Shown one piece after another: positions 1-7,048 of a stretch of 52,010 nt of DNA; the stretch's first letter is position 1; every line of letters begins with the position of its first letter. The notes under the pieces were generated by a model that saw nothing but the letters and a program-made list of their open reading frames with translations, was not told the origin of the DNA and did not search any database. The translations under genes and the position numbers were made by a program. Where the stretch lies: positions 1 through 52,010 of the forward strand of contig CAJXEB010000011.1 in assembly GCA_913052585.1 (NCBI GenBank). Reading direction: 5' to 3'. This DNA comes from an uncultured Flavobacteriaceae bacterium. GTDB lineage: Bacteria > Bacteroidota > Bacteroidia > Flavobacteriales > Flavobacteriaceae.

Positions 1-597
1 TGTAGCACCAGAACCATTTAAAGAAGGTAAACAGCGGGTTCCATAACGAGTATACATATACATCATCATTCGTGCAACATCACCTTTCCATTCATCACCA
101 GGGTACCAATTGCTACCTACATTTCCAGAATTACCAGAACCATCTCCAAACTTGCGATTACCTCTATTACCATTCATTTGTTGGTCACTCGCTCTTAAAT
201 TATGTGGATCTGCAATGATACCTATAGAGCTATTGCTTGCGCTTCCCATTTCAGGATCTGCATTAGATCTTGCAAAAACATGCTCTCTATTATATTCACA
301 ATTTGTACCTCCAAAATCATCTTTATCTCGTGATCTATCTGTTGTACAACTTCCAGTATTATCATATCCATATATTAATAATACCTCTGAAGTATTATCT
401 GGATTTTCATCAGTAACCTTCATGGTATCTCTAACCTCACCATAGGTAAAATTTGAATTCGTAATTGCAATTTTAGATTGTAACTCTATATATAAATCCT
501 GTCCAGTTAATGTCAAGTCAACATCATTATAATAAGGTTGTTGTGCAAAAACATTTTGTGCAATTAAGATACAGAGTAATAGTGTAATTTTTTTCAT
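1..597 (-). CDS. Secreted endonuclease I family nuclease, 3' end outside the window
   Basis: Partial gene: 199 codons are present and the reading frame leaves the window at base 1. Residues 1-19 form a Sec signal peptide ending in VFAQ, so the enzyme is exported. The body carries the hallmarks of the endonuclease I family (Pfam PF04231, beta-beta-alpha-metal nucleases): NREHVFARS around residues 103-111, with His106 the likely general base, DPHNLRASD around 130-138, the NGNRGN/KFGD stretch, and a GDVARMMMYMYTRYG helix. The family degrades DNA or RNA outside the cell or in the periplasm. The start is the ATG read from 597, just before the signal peptide. Flavobacterial members often carry a C-terminal type IX sorting domain; this cannot be judged because the C terminus is missing. 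The rsmB-like gene ends 18 bp upstream on the same strand. Confidence 0.9.
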   Translation of the reverse strand, partial: MKKITLLLCILIAQNVFAQQPYYNDVDLTLTGQDLYIELQSKIAITNSNFTYGEVRDTMKVTDENPDNTSEVLLIYGYDNTGSCTTDRSRDKDDFGGTNCEYNREHVFARSNADPEMGSASNSSIGIIADPHNLRASDQQMNGNRGNRKFGDGSGNSGNVGSNWYPGDEWKGDVARMMMYMYTRYGTRCLPSLNGSGAT

Positions 598-615
598 TGA
601 TTTGTTTTTTTTGGG

Positions 616-1827
616 TTAATCGTTTTTTTGTAGTAATGCCATATAGAATCCATCAAAACCACTTTCGCTTGGGAATATTTTTTCTTCTTTAACAAATTTA
701 AAATCTTTTCCAGATTCTCTTTTTAAAAATTCTTTAACTTGTAATTCATTTTCTGAAGGTAAAATCGAACAAGTCGCATATACCATTTGTCCGCCAGGTT
801 TTACCATACGAGAATAAGAATCTAAAATTTCTTTTTGTGTATCTTTTATTCGTTCCAAAAATTCTGGCTGTAATTTCCATTTGGAATCTGGGTTTCTTTT
901 TAAAACACCAATACCAGAACAAGGAGCATCTATTAATATCTTATCTGCTTTACCAATTAGTTTTTTAATTACTTTGCTAGAATCAATAGTTCTTGTTTCA
1001 ATATTATGAGCGCCATTTCTTTTTGCTCTTCTTTTTAATTCCTTTAATTTATTTTCATAAATATCTAAAGCAATTATTTGCCCTTTATTTTCCATTAAAG
1101 CAGCTAAATGCAAACTTTTTCCTCCAGCTCCAGCACAAGTATCTACTACTTTTGACCCTGGTTTTGGATTTAAAAATTTAGCAACTTTTTGTGAAGAAGC
1201 ATCTTGAACCTCAAACCATCCTTTTTGAAATGCATCAGTTACAAAAACATTGGTGCGTTCTTTTAATTTTAAAGCTTGAGGATGTCCTTTTAGAATCTCA
1301 GTTTCAATTTCTAAATCTTGTAAATTGTTCTGTAATTGTTCTTTGGTAGTTTTTAAAGTATTTACTCTTAAAACAACATCGGCAGTTTGATTTAAAGAAT
1401 GAATTTCTTTATCCCATTTTTTGCCTAACTCAGCTACTCCTAATTCATCTAACCAATCTGGGATAGATTCTTTGTATTTTCTAATTTTAGATAATTCATC
1501 AAACTTTCCCTTTATTTTTCTAGTAGGAGTGTTTTCAAATTGTGGCCAATCTGGTATTTGAATTCCTTTTAAGGTTGCCCATACTGTGAAAAGACGGAAT
1601 AAATTAGTTCGATCAAATGGTTCTTTTACTTCTGCAATTTTTGAATAAAGACGTTTCCAACGTACAATATCATAGGTCGTTTCAGCAATAAATCCACGAT
1701 CTCTAGATCCCCAACGTTTATCTCTTTTTAAAGTATTTTTTAATACTTTATCTGCTTGTTTCTGTTCATTAAAGATAAGTTGAAGAGAATCAATAGCTGC
1801 AAATACTAAGTTTCGGTGTAATTTCAT
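616..1827 (-). CDS. RsmB/NOP family 16S rRNA (cytosine-5-) methyltransferase
   Basis: 403 aa SAM-dependent m5C RNA methyltransferase, probably acting on 16S rRNA. The N-terminal third is the NusB-like RNA-binding region typical of RsmB. The Rossmann domain follows, with SAM motif I (VVDTCAGAGGKS) near residue 227, motif IV DAPCSGIGVLKRNP near 299 (its Cys is used for product release) and motif VI ATCSILPSE near 350 (its Cys is the nucleophile). Length is close to E. coli RsmB (429 aa). The start ATG is preceded by ACAC and by a leader of about 87 nt that is shared with the ABC exporter gene near 6.96 kb (see the regulatory entries). A TACCTTTG box on the minus strand (1934-1941) could be its -7 element, but no good -33 box is visible. 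The family is certain; the exact rRNA target is inferred. Confidence 0.9.
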   Translation of the reverse strand: MKLHRNLVFAAIDSLQLIFNEQKQADKVLKNTLKRDKRWGSRDRGFIAETTYDIVRWKRLYSKIAEVKEPFDRTNLFRLFTVWATLKGIQIPDWPQFENTPTRKIKGKFDELSKIRKYKESIPDWLDELGVAELGKKWDKEIHSLNQTADVVLRVNTLKTTKEQLQNNLQDLEIETEILKGHPQALKLKERTNVFVTDAFQKGWFEVQDASSQKVAKFLNPKPGSKVVDTCAGAGGKSLHLAALMENKGQIIALDIYENKLKELKRRAKRNGAHNIETRTIDSSKVIKKLIGKADKILIDAPCSGIGVLKRNPDSKWKLQPEFLERIKDTQKEILDSYSRMVKPGGQMVYATCSILPSENELQVKEFLKRESGKDFKFVKEEKIFPSESGFDGFYMALLQKND

Positions 1828-1911
1828 GTGTCTATATTATTTTATTAAATCGGTCACATGCTGTTCGCTATTAGTCATCTTCATTATATTGAAAAATTTT
1901 AACATGCTCGT
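1825..1911 (-). promoter_or_regulatory. Shared leader element, copy A (5' region of the rsmB-like gene)
   Basis: Read on the minus strand, this leader contains in order ACGAGCA (1905-1911), a 35-nt A/T-rich spacer, AGCGAAC (1863-1869), GCATGTG, ACCGAT (1849-1854), a 21-nt spacer and the start codon in ACACATG. The same blocks with nearly the same spacing lie upstream of the unrelated ABC exporter gene (copy B). The CATGTG of the third block (1855-1860 in plus coordinates) is an exact complement of CACATG at the start codon (1825-1830), so a hairpin could hide the start. A short reading frame opens at the ATG inside the first spacer and runs 22 codons. What the element does is unknown. Confidence 0.5.
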
Positions 1912-1987
1912 TTGATAGTTTCTAAATAGTTTGCAAAGGTATTATAATAAGGTCTATTGATTTGTTTACTTTTGAAAAAAAATATCA

Positions 1988-3028
1988 ATGCGAATTTCCC
2001 TTATAATTTTAAGTTCTATTTTACTTATTTCTTGTAGTAATAATGCATCAAAAAAATTTAGTTCAGTATCTATAGAACGCGTTTTTACTGATAGTTTGAG
2101 TATTCGGGCAATTGAACCTATGGATGTTAACAGAGTTTGGTTTGCAGCTAATAATGGGAAGGTTGGCTTGATTGATTATAAAACTCCAAAGTTAGCTACG
2201 ATTAAATATGAAGACTCATTACTTAATTTTAGAGCAATTTCTTCTATTAATAATGCTGTATTTGTAATAAGTATAGAAAATCCAGGTGTTTTATATAAAA
2301 TTGGATTCAAAGAAAATAATGCAACAAGTATAGAAGATGTTTACACAGAGAAAGGGAAAAACGTTTTTTATGATGCTATTAAATTTTGGGATGATAAAGA
2401 AGGAATCGCAATGGGTGATCCTATAGAAGGTTGCCTTTCAATTTTAGTTACAAGAGATGGTGGTAATAATTGGACTAAGCTTTCTTGTGACATACTTCCT
2501 GAAATTGTAAAAGGAGAAGCTGCATTTGCTGCAAGTAATTCTAATATATCGGTTTATAAAAATCATGTTTGGATTGTTACCGGCGGGAAGAAAGCGCGTG
2601 TATTTCATTCACCAGATAGGGGAGTAACTTGGGAGGTTTTTGAAACTCCAATCATTCAAGGAAAAAGTATGACGGGTATTTATAGCGTAGATTTTTTAGA
2701 TGATAAAACAGGGATTATTTTTGGTGGTAATTGGGAAGAGCAAGCATTTAATGAAGGCAATAAAGCCATTACTCATGATGGTGGAAAAACATGGAGTTTA
2801 TTAAGTAATGGGAAAGGACCAGGTTACCGATCATCCGCTAAATTTATTCCAGGAACTCAAGGGAGCGATATTGTAGCGGTAGGATCTCCAGGTATTTCTT
2901 ATAGTAATGATGCTGGTGATTCTTGGATAGAGTTATCTAAAGAAGGTTTTTATGCAATTGAATTTGTAAATGATACCTTGGCTTTTGCTTCTGGAAGAAA
3001 TAAAATTTCAAGATTGATATTTAAATAA
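1988..3028 (+). CDS. BNR/YCF48-type beta-propeller lipoprotein
   Basis: 346 aa lipoprotein. The signal peptide ends in the lipobox LISC (Cys16), so the mature protein is lipid-anchored outside the inner membrane. The body carries repeated Asp-box (BNR) motifs of the form S/T-x-D-x-G-x-x-W: TRDGGNNW, SPDRGVTW, THDGGKTW and SNDAGDSW. This is the pattern of sialidase-like or YCF48-like beta-propellers, often annotated in Flavobacteriaceae as an oxidoreductase or photosystem-stability-like protein. No catalytic role can be read from the sequence; a ligand- or protein-binding propeller is likely. A TACTTTTG box at 1967-1974 could be its -7 promoter element. A strong hairpin terminator follows the stop. 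Confidence 0.75.
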   Translation: MRISLIILSSILLISCSNNASKKFSSVSIERVFTDSLSIRAIEPMDVNRVWFAANNGKVGLIDYKTPKLATIKYEDSLLNFRAISSINNAVFVISIENPGVLYKIGFKENNATSIEDVYTEKGKNVFYDAIKFWDDKEGIAMGDPIEGCLSILVTRDGGNNWTKLSCDILPEIVKGEAAFAASNSNISVYKNHVWIVTGGKKARVFHSPDRGVTWEVFETPIIQGKSMTGIYSVDFLDDKTGIIFGGNWEEQAFNEGNKAITHDGGKTWSLLSNGKGPGYRSSAKFIPGTQGSDIVAVGSPGISYSNDAGDSWIELSKEGFYAIEFVNDTLAFASGRNKISRLIFK

Positions 3029-3031
3029 AAA

Positions 3032-3057
3032 AAAGGAGAACAATTTTGTTCTCCTTT
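3032..3057. terminator. Bidirectional rho-independent terminator
   Basis: A perfect 12-bp inverted repeat, AAAGGAGAACAA (3032-3043) against TTGTTCTCCTTT (3046-3057), lies between two convergent genes. A-rich and T-rich flanks on both sides let it serve both strands. Confidence 0.85.
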
Positions 3058-3060
3058 ATA

Positions 3061-3522
3061 TTATTTCCTTTTTCCTTTTTTTTCTTTAAGTCTTTTTAAT
3101 AACTTTTCTTTAAAGCTACGTTCTGCTTGTTGAAGCTTTATTATCTTTTTTGGTGCTAAGACTACTTTTAAATTAGATATAAGTTCTTTTTTGTAGTTTA
3201 ACTCCGTAGTTTTCATTGCTAACATTTTATCAATTAAAATATTAGCCTCTTTATCTGTTAGCGCATCTATTCCTTCTTTTCGTAATTTTCCATTAGAATC
3301 ACTTCTTTGTTCTATTCTAATAGCCATCATAGCATCATTGTATTCATTATATACAGGCCAGAATTTTTCAGCCTCACTTGATGTTAGATCTAGCTCTTCC
3401 GTTATATGGGCGATCTTTAAAGATTTTATTCTTTCAGATTTTGAACCTTGCCCATTGTTATTAGGTCTTTGTCCGTAACTAACTGTAGTAAATACGAGTA
3501 CTATTAAAATTAACTTTTTCAT
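3061..3522 (-). CDS. Exported companion of the ECF sigma factor (Spy/CpxP-like helical protein)
   Basis: 153 aa with an N-terminal signal peptide (residues 1-17, ending VSYGQ). The rest is charged and helical, with the segment LTSSEAEKFWPVYNEYND around residues 45-62. That LTxxEAxxFWPxYxEY pattern marks proteins called 'sensor of ECF-type sigma factor' in Flavobacteriaceae and loosely resembles the LTxxQ proteins Spy and CpxP. The C terminus is strongly basic (KEKKGKRK). It is the last gene of a three-gene minus-strand unit with the sigma factor and a single-span protein, 17 bp after its neighbour. A periplasmic sensing or chaperone role is an inference from family and context. Confidence 0.65.
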   Translation of the reverse strand: MKKLILIVLVFTTVSYGQRPNNNGQGSKSERIKSLKIAHITEELDLTSSEAEKFWPVYNEYNDAMMAIRIEQRSDSNGKLRKEGIDALTDKEANILIDKMLAMKTTELNYKKELISNLKVVLAPKKIIKLQQAERSFKEKLLKRLKEKKGKRK

Positions 3523-3539
3523 TTTTTTTTTTTTAATTG

Positions 3540-4037
3540 TTATTCTATTAAGATTGATGAATCATTGATGTTTTCTAAAAGGTATTCATTTAATATTTCT
3601 TCTGAAATATAGTTTTCCTCTAATGCAATTGCACTTAAATCTTCTTCCGTAAATAATAAAGAAAGGTCACTATTATCAATTTCAATATTGCCTTCTTCTA
3701 TATATGTTTTAATGCTTGAAAAATCAATTTCATCTAGGGTTAACACTTCATTTTTATTATTAACTATCGAAAATATTAATACTGCAACGGCAGCAATGGT
3801 TGCCGCATAAAGAATTGTTTTTCTTGACACTATTGAGATTACCTTTATTTTGTTAATTGGTTTTTTTACTTGATGAATAATTCTTTCATCTACCTCATTA
3901 AAATATCCTTCTGGAACCTTAAAGCCTGAACCCTTTGGTAGCAATTCAATATTGATTTTATTAAACAAACGATTTTCAAACTCTTCAAAATAATCATTTG
4001 GTATATCAAAGCCCTCTTTATGTTTTTTATCTTTCAT
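3540..4037 (-). CDS. Putative anti-sigma factor, single-span membrane protein
   Basis: 165 aa, acidic, with one clear membrane helix near residues 74-94 (ILYAATIAAVAVLIFSIV). The N-terminal part is cytoplasmic in the expected topology and holds two similar short motifs (FDIPNDYFEEFENRLFNKI and FKVPEGYFNEVDERIIHQV), an internal duplication of the pattern F-x-x-P-x-x-Y-F. The gene lies 23 bp after the ECF sigma gene, where anti-sigma factors usually sit, but no zinc-binding ZAS motif is present. Anti-sigma function is inferred from order and topology only. Confidence 0.55.
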   Translation of the reverse strand: MKDKKHKEGFDIPNDYFEEFENRLFNKINIELLPKGSGFKVPEGYFNEVDERIIHQVKKPINKIKVISIVSRKTILYAATIAAVAVLIFSIVNNKNEVLTLDEIDFSSIKTYIEEGNIEIDNSDLSLLFTEEDLSAIALEENYISEEILNEYLLENINDSSILIE

Positions 4038-4060
4038 TTGATGTTTTGACTTTAATTATA

Positions 4061-4612
4061 CTAAAAGGTTTCATTTGTTTTTATAAAATCTGTGATTTTT
4101 TTTACAGCGATGTGGTAACTACTTTTTAATCCGCCTACTGAGGTATCTAGTATTTCAGAAAGGTTTTCATAGGTATGATTTTCAAAATACTTCATATTAA
4201 AAACTAGCTGTTGTTTATGGGGTAGGGTAGCGATGGCTTTTTGAAGTTGAATCTGAATAGCATCACCTTCAAAATAAATATCACTTTCTAAATTTGAAAT
4301 CAGCAGATCTTTTACTTCTTCAATAGTTATATTTTTTTGTTTTGAATTTTTATTTAGAAAAGTCAATGACTCATTAGTTGCAATGCGGTACATCCAAGTA
4401 AATAATTTACTGTCTCCTTTAAATTTATGGATATTTTTAAAAACTTTTATAAAGGTATTCTGGAGTACATCATCTGCATCTTCGTGTCTTAGCACAATTT
4501 TTCGAATATGCCAATAGAGGCGTTCTTTATATTGATTGACCAATATCCGGAATGCTTTTTCATTTTCATCACTTGATTGTAAGGCAGAAACTAATTGTTT
4601 TTCTTCAATCAT
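4061..4612 (-). CDS. RNA polymerase sigma factor, ECF (sigma-70) family
   Basis: 183 aa. Region 2 is clear: HEDADDVLQNTFIKVFKNIHKF near residues 42-63, followed by FTWMYRIATNESLTFLNK, which recognises and melts the -10 region. Region 4, with a helix-turn-helix, is at LPHKQQLVFNMKYFENHTYENLSEIL and VGGLKSSYHIAVKKI (about 126-175). It is the first gene of a three-gene unit with a single-span putative anti-sigma protein and an exported Spy-like protein, so it probably drives an envelope response. Its own promoter is not obvious in the 40 bp upstream. Confidence 0.9.
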   Translation of the reverse strand: MIEEKQLVSALQSSDENEKAFRILVNQYKERLYWHIRKIVLRHEDADDVLQNTFIKVFKNIHKFKGDSKLFTWMYRIATNESLTFLNKNSKQKNITIEEVKDLLISNLESDIYFEGDAIQIQLQKAIATLPHKQQLVFNMKYFENHTYENLSEILDTSVGGLKSSYHIAVKKITDFIKTNETF

Positions 4613-4754
4613 TTAAATTGTTTGTTTAAAGATAAGACTATAAATAACTAGAATAGTTTAATGGTATATGAAATTGAATTGGGTATTCATTGTGATTATA
4701 TTAAAAAACTGATTAAGAGTATAAAAATATCGATAAAATACAATTTATATTTTT

Positions 4755-4781
4755 TTGTAGGAAAATATTGTTTTATATTTG
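4755..4781 (+). promoter_or_regulatory. Flavobacterial-type promoter upstream of candidate sRNA 1
   Basis: TTG at 4755-4757 and a perfect TAnnTTTG box (TATATTTG) at 4774-4781, with a 16-nt spacer, one short of the usual range. No gene follows; the next feature downstream is a two-hairpin stretch ending in a terminator. Confidence 0.5.
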
Positions 4782-4787
4782 AATCAA

Positions 4788-4874
4788 ATTGTTATGATAG
4801 GTTTTCTAATATCAGCCTCAACTGTATTAGAATTCTTTATAAAACGGACCGCCGTGGGGGCAGGTCCGTTTTTG
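4788..4874 (+). ncRNA. Candidate small RNA 1 (two hairpins, G-rich terminator loop)
   Basis: Inferred transcript of about 87 nt from a start near 4788, set by the promoter just upstream, to a terminator. Hairpin 1 is TTCTAATA (4804-4811) against TATTAGAA (4825-4832), 8 bp perfect with a 13-nt loop. Hairpin 2 is AAAACGGACC (4841-4850) against GGTCCGTTTT (4863-4872), and it can be extended by GCC (4851-4853) with GGC (4859-4861), leaving a GTGGG loop. It ends in a short T run. No convincing coding frame is present. Flanking genes are on the other strand, so hairpin 2 is not needed to end a plus-strand gene. It may belong to a known family such as Flavo-1, which I cannot check. Confidence 0.45.
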
Positions 4875-4984
4875 TTTATATGCTATTTTGGATAATTTAT
4901 TAATTTTAAGTGTAGGAATATTGATTGTGTTTTTAAATAAAATCGATAAAGTGTATTATAAAACAGGTAAAAGGCGTGTTTTAT

Positions 4985-5015
4985 TTGGTAGATTCAAATA
5001 TTCCATATATATTTG
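4985..5015 (+). promoter_or_regulatory. Flavobacterial-type promoter upstream of candidate sRNA 2
   Basis: TTG at 4985-4987, 20-nt spacer, perfect TAnnTTTG box (TATATTTG) at 5008-5015. It matches the Bacteroidota housekeeping promoter in sequence and spacing although no protein gene lies downstream on this strand. Confidence 0.6.
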
Positions 5016-5021
5016 AGCCAT

Positions 5022-5107
5022 ACTTATGAAACTAACTGTTGTTATAAGCCCCAAACATAATAACAGTAAAAACTTAAAAGAGCGAAACCCCAATCGTTCT
5101 TTTTTTT
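5022..5107 (+). ncRNA. Candidate small RNA 2 (two hairpins, both with CCCC loops)
   Basis: Inferred transcript of about 86 nt. Hairpin 1 pairs 5035-5045 with 5057-5067 (11 bp including one G-U) and has loop AAGCCCCAAAC. Hairpin 2 pairs 5076-5085 with 5094-5103 (10 bp including one G-U), has loop AACCCCAA, and is followed by a T run, as in an intrinsic terminator. Both loops expose CCCC. The promoter box ends about 7 nt before the proposed start. An alternative is that hairpin 2 only terminates the minus-strand ABC exporter gene, which ends at 5135; its minus-strand T tail is poorer. Confidence 0.5.
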
Positions 5108-5134
5108 ATGGAATAAAGTCTGTAGAAATGTTAA

Positions 5135-6961
5135 TTATGCAAGCGATTGCATTTTAACTAAATTAAAATAAACACCTTTCTTTTCTAATAACTCTTGATG
5201 CTTTCCTTGTTCTACAATTTTACCTTTTGAAAGCACAACTATATTATCAGCTTTTTGAATTGTAGAAAGACGATGCGCAATAACAATGGAGGTTCTATTC
5301 TTCATCATATTTTCTAAGGCATTTTGAACCAATTGTTCACTTTCGGTATCTAAAGCTGAAGTAGCTTCATCAAGAATCATTATAGGAGGGTTTTTAAGAA
5401 CCGCTCTAGCAATACTTAATCGTTGCTTTTGTCCACCACTTAATTTGTTTCCAGAATCGCCTATGTTTGTTTCTATCCCTTTTGGTAATATTTCAACAAA
5501 TTCCCAGGCATTTGCTATTTTTAATGCTTCGATTATTTCTTCATCGCTAGCATTTTGATCTGCTACTAATAAATTTCCTTTTACCGTGTCATTAAATAAT
5601 ATAGAATCTTGAGTTACAAGTCCTAATAATTTACGAAGTGAGTTTTGTGTTATTTCTTTTATGTTTTTGGTATCAATGTTAATGGAACCTTCATTCACAT
5701 CATAAAAACGAGTGATTAGGTTTGCAATGGTACTTTTTCCACTTCCACTTTGACCAACTAAAGCCACAGTATGTCCTTTTGGAACCTTAAGAGAGAAATC
5801 TTTAAGAACCCAATCGTCTTGATATTTAAATGATATATTTTGAATATCAATTTCTGTAGTAAAGTCTGTCTTCTTAATAGCATTAGGTAAATCTACTATA
5901 GTAGATTCTGTTTCTAAAATTTCTAATACTCGTTCTGCAGCTGCATTTCCTTTCTTAACCGAATAACTAGCTTTACTAATTGCTTTGGCTGGAGTAAGTA
6001 TATTGTATGCAAGCCCCATATATGCTATAAATGAACTACTGTCAAGAGTTCCGTCTATTAGCACCATTTTTCCACCATACCATAATAAGATGGCAATAAC
6101 GGTAATCCCTAAAAATTCACTGGTAGGGGAAGCTAAATTTTGACGGTTTAAAAGCGTATTTGAAAATTTATAGAACCGATGTGTTGATTCATTAAACTTG
6201 TCACCAAAAAGTTTCTCTGCAGTAAACCCTTTGATAATCTTTAAGCCTCCTAATGTCTCTTCTAATGTAGATAGAAAGATTCCTTGTTCTTTTTGAACTA
6301 GATCAGATTTACGTTTTAAACTTTTTCCGATACTAGAAATTATAAAGCCTGAAATTGGAATAAATATAAATACAAATAAGGTTAAATTTGGACTAATTAA
6401 TAGCATCATAACTATAGTGAAAAGAATAGTTAGCGGTTCTCTGAAAATTAGTTCTAATACAGAAAGGAATGAATGTTGAATTTCTAATACATCGGTTCCT
6501 GTTCTAGCTAAAATATCACCTTTCCTTTTTTCCGAAAAGAAAGAAATGGGAAGGTTTACGGTTTTTTTATAAAGTTCATTTCTAATATCTTTCAATACTC
6601 CATTTCTTAAAAAAGTAATGACATACATCGCTAGATATCTAAAGATGTTTTTTAATAAAAATAATACGATCACTAATGTTATTACCAATAATAATGCTTT
6701 TGAAGCATCATCCTGTGCAAACTCCTGAACCTTAAAGGCTAGAAAGTCTTTATAATAATCTTTCACACCCGAAATACCTGTGTATATAGGTTCTTTAATA
6801 GCTTTTATTTTATCTTGTGCAAATAAAACATCTAGCATTGGGATTAATGCTATAAATGATAAAGCACTAAATAAAGCATAGAATACATTAAAAATAATAT
6901 TTAAAATAGCATACTTTTTATAAGGTAATGCAAAACGAATTATTTTTTTAAAGTATTTCAT
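5135..6961 (-). CDS. ABC exporter, fused permease and ATPase (MsbA-like)
   Basis: 608 aa half-transporter that would work as a homodimer in the inner membrane. The first 330 residues hold about six membrane helices (ABC type 1 exporter fold). The nucleotide-binding domain follows, with Walker A GQSGSGKST near residue 400, Q-loop TQDSILF, signature LSGGQKQR near 507, Walker B IMILDEATSALD near 530 and switch His in IVIAHRLST. MsbA-like lipid export or multidrug efflux are both possible. Position next to a phosphosugar mutase and a polyprenyl-type glycosyltransferase favours lipid or glycolipid export. The gene follows the mutase by 87 bp, and that gap holds copy B of the shared leader element. 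Confidence 0.9.
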   Translation of the reverse strand: MKYFKKIIRFALPYKKYAILNIIFNVFYALFSALSFIALIPMLDVLFAQDKIKAIKEPIYTGISGVKDYYKDFLAFKVQEFAQDDASKALLLVITLVIVLFLLKNIFRYLAMYVITFLRNGVLKDIRNELYKKTVNLPISFFSEKRKGDILARTGTDVLEIQHSFLSVLELIFREPLTILFTIVMMLLISPNLTLFVFIFIPISGFIISSIGKSLKRKSDLVQKEQGIFLSTLEETLGGLKIIKGFTAEKLFGDKFNESTHRFYKFSNTLLNRQNLASPTSEFLGITVIAILLWYGGKMVLIDGTLDSSSFIAYMGLAYNILTPAKAISKASYSVKKGNAAAERVLEILETESTIVDLPNAIKKTDFTTEIDIQNISFKYQDDWVLKDFSLKVPKGHTVALVGQSGSGKSTIANLITRFYDVNEGSINIDTKNIKEITQNSLRKLLGLVTQDSILFNDTVKGNLLVADQNASDEEIIEALKIANAWEFVEILPKGIETNIGDSGNKLSGGQKQRLSIARAVLKNPPIMILDEATSALDTESEQLVQNALENMMKNRTSIVIAHRLSTIQKADNIVVLSKGKIVEQGKHQELLEKKGVYFNLVKMQSLA

Positions 6962-7044
6962 GTGTTTAAATAATGTTTTTTATCGGTAACACCTGCAGTT
7001 CGCTTTTGAACATTTTCTTAGGTTTAATAATTTTGTTTGCTCGT
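6959..7044 (-). promoter_or_regulatory. Shared leader element, copy B (5' region of the ABC exporter gene)
   Basis: Read on the minus strand: ACGAGCA (7038-7044), a 33-nt A/T-rich spacer, AGCGAAC (6998-7004), GCAGGTG, ACCGAT (6982-6987), a 20-nt spacer and ACACATG with the start codon. Blocks, order and spacing match copy A. CAGGTGTT (6988-6995 in plus coordinates) pairs with AACACATG at the start (6959-6966) in 7 of 8 positions. Copy A also pairs here, but with a different sequence, which suggests the pairing may be kept. A 27-codon reading frame begins at an ATG just ahead of ACGAGCA. Function unknown. Confidence 0.5.
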
Positions 7045-7048
7045 TTCA

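Noticed and set aside
110-445. Open frame opposite the endonuclease I gene
   Set aside because: The minus strand carries a clear signal peptide and nuclease motifs; this frame is its shadow.
1828-1911. Short upstream peptide genes inside the two shared leaders (22 and 27 codons)
   Set aside because: The two peptides share only a few residues over the conserved blocks and drift out of register at ACCGAT, so DNA or RNA conservation explains the match better than coding.
4661-4903. 80-codon open frame in the 4.6-5.1 kb gap
   Set aside because: Its composition is that of A/T-rich non-coding DNA, it runs through a promoter box and two hairpins, and it has no recognisable features.
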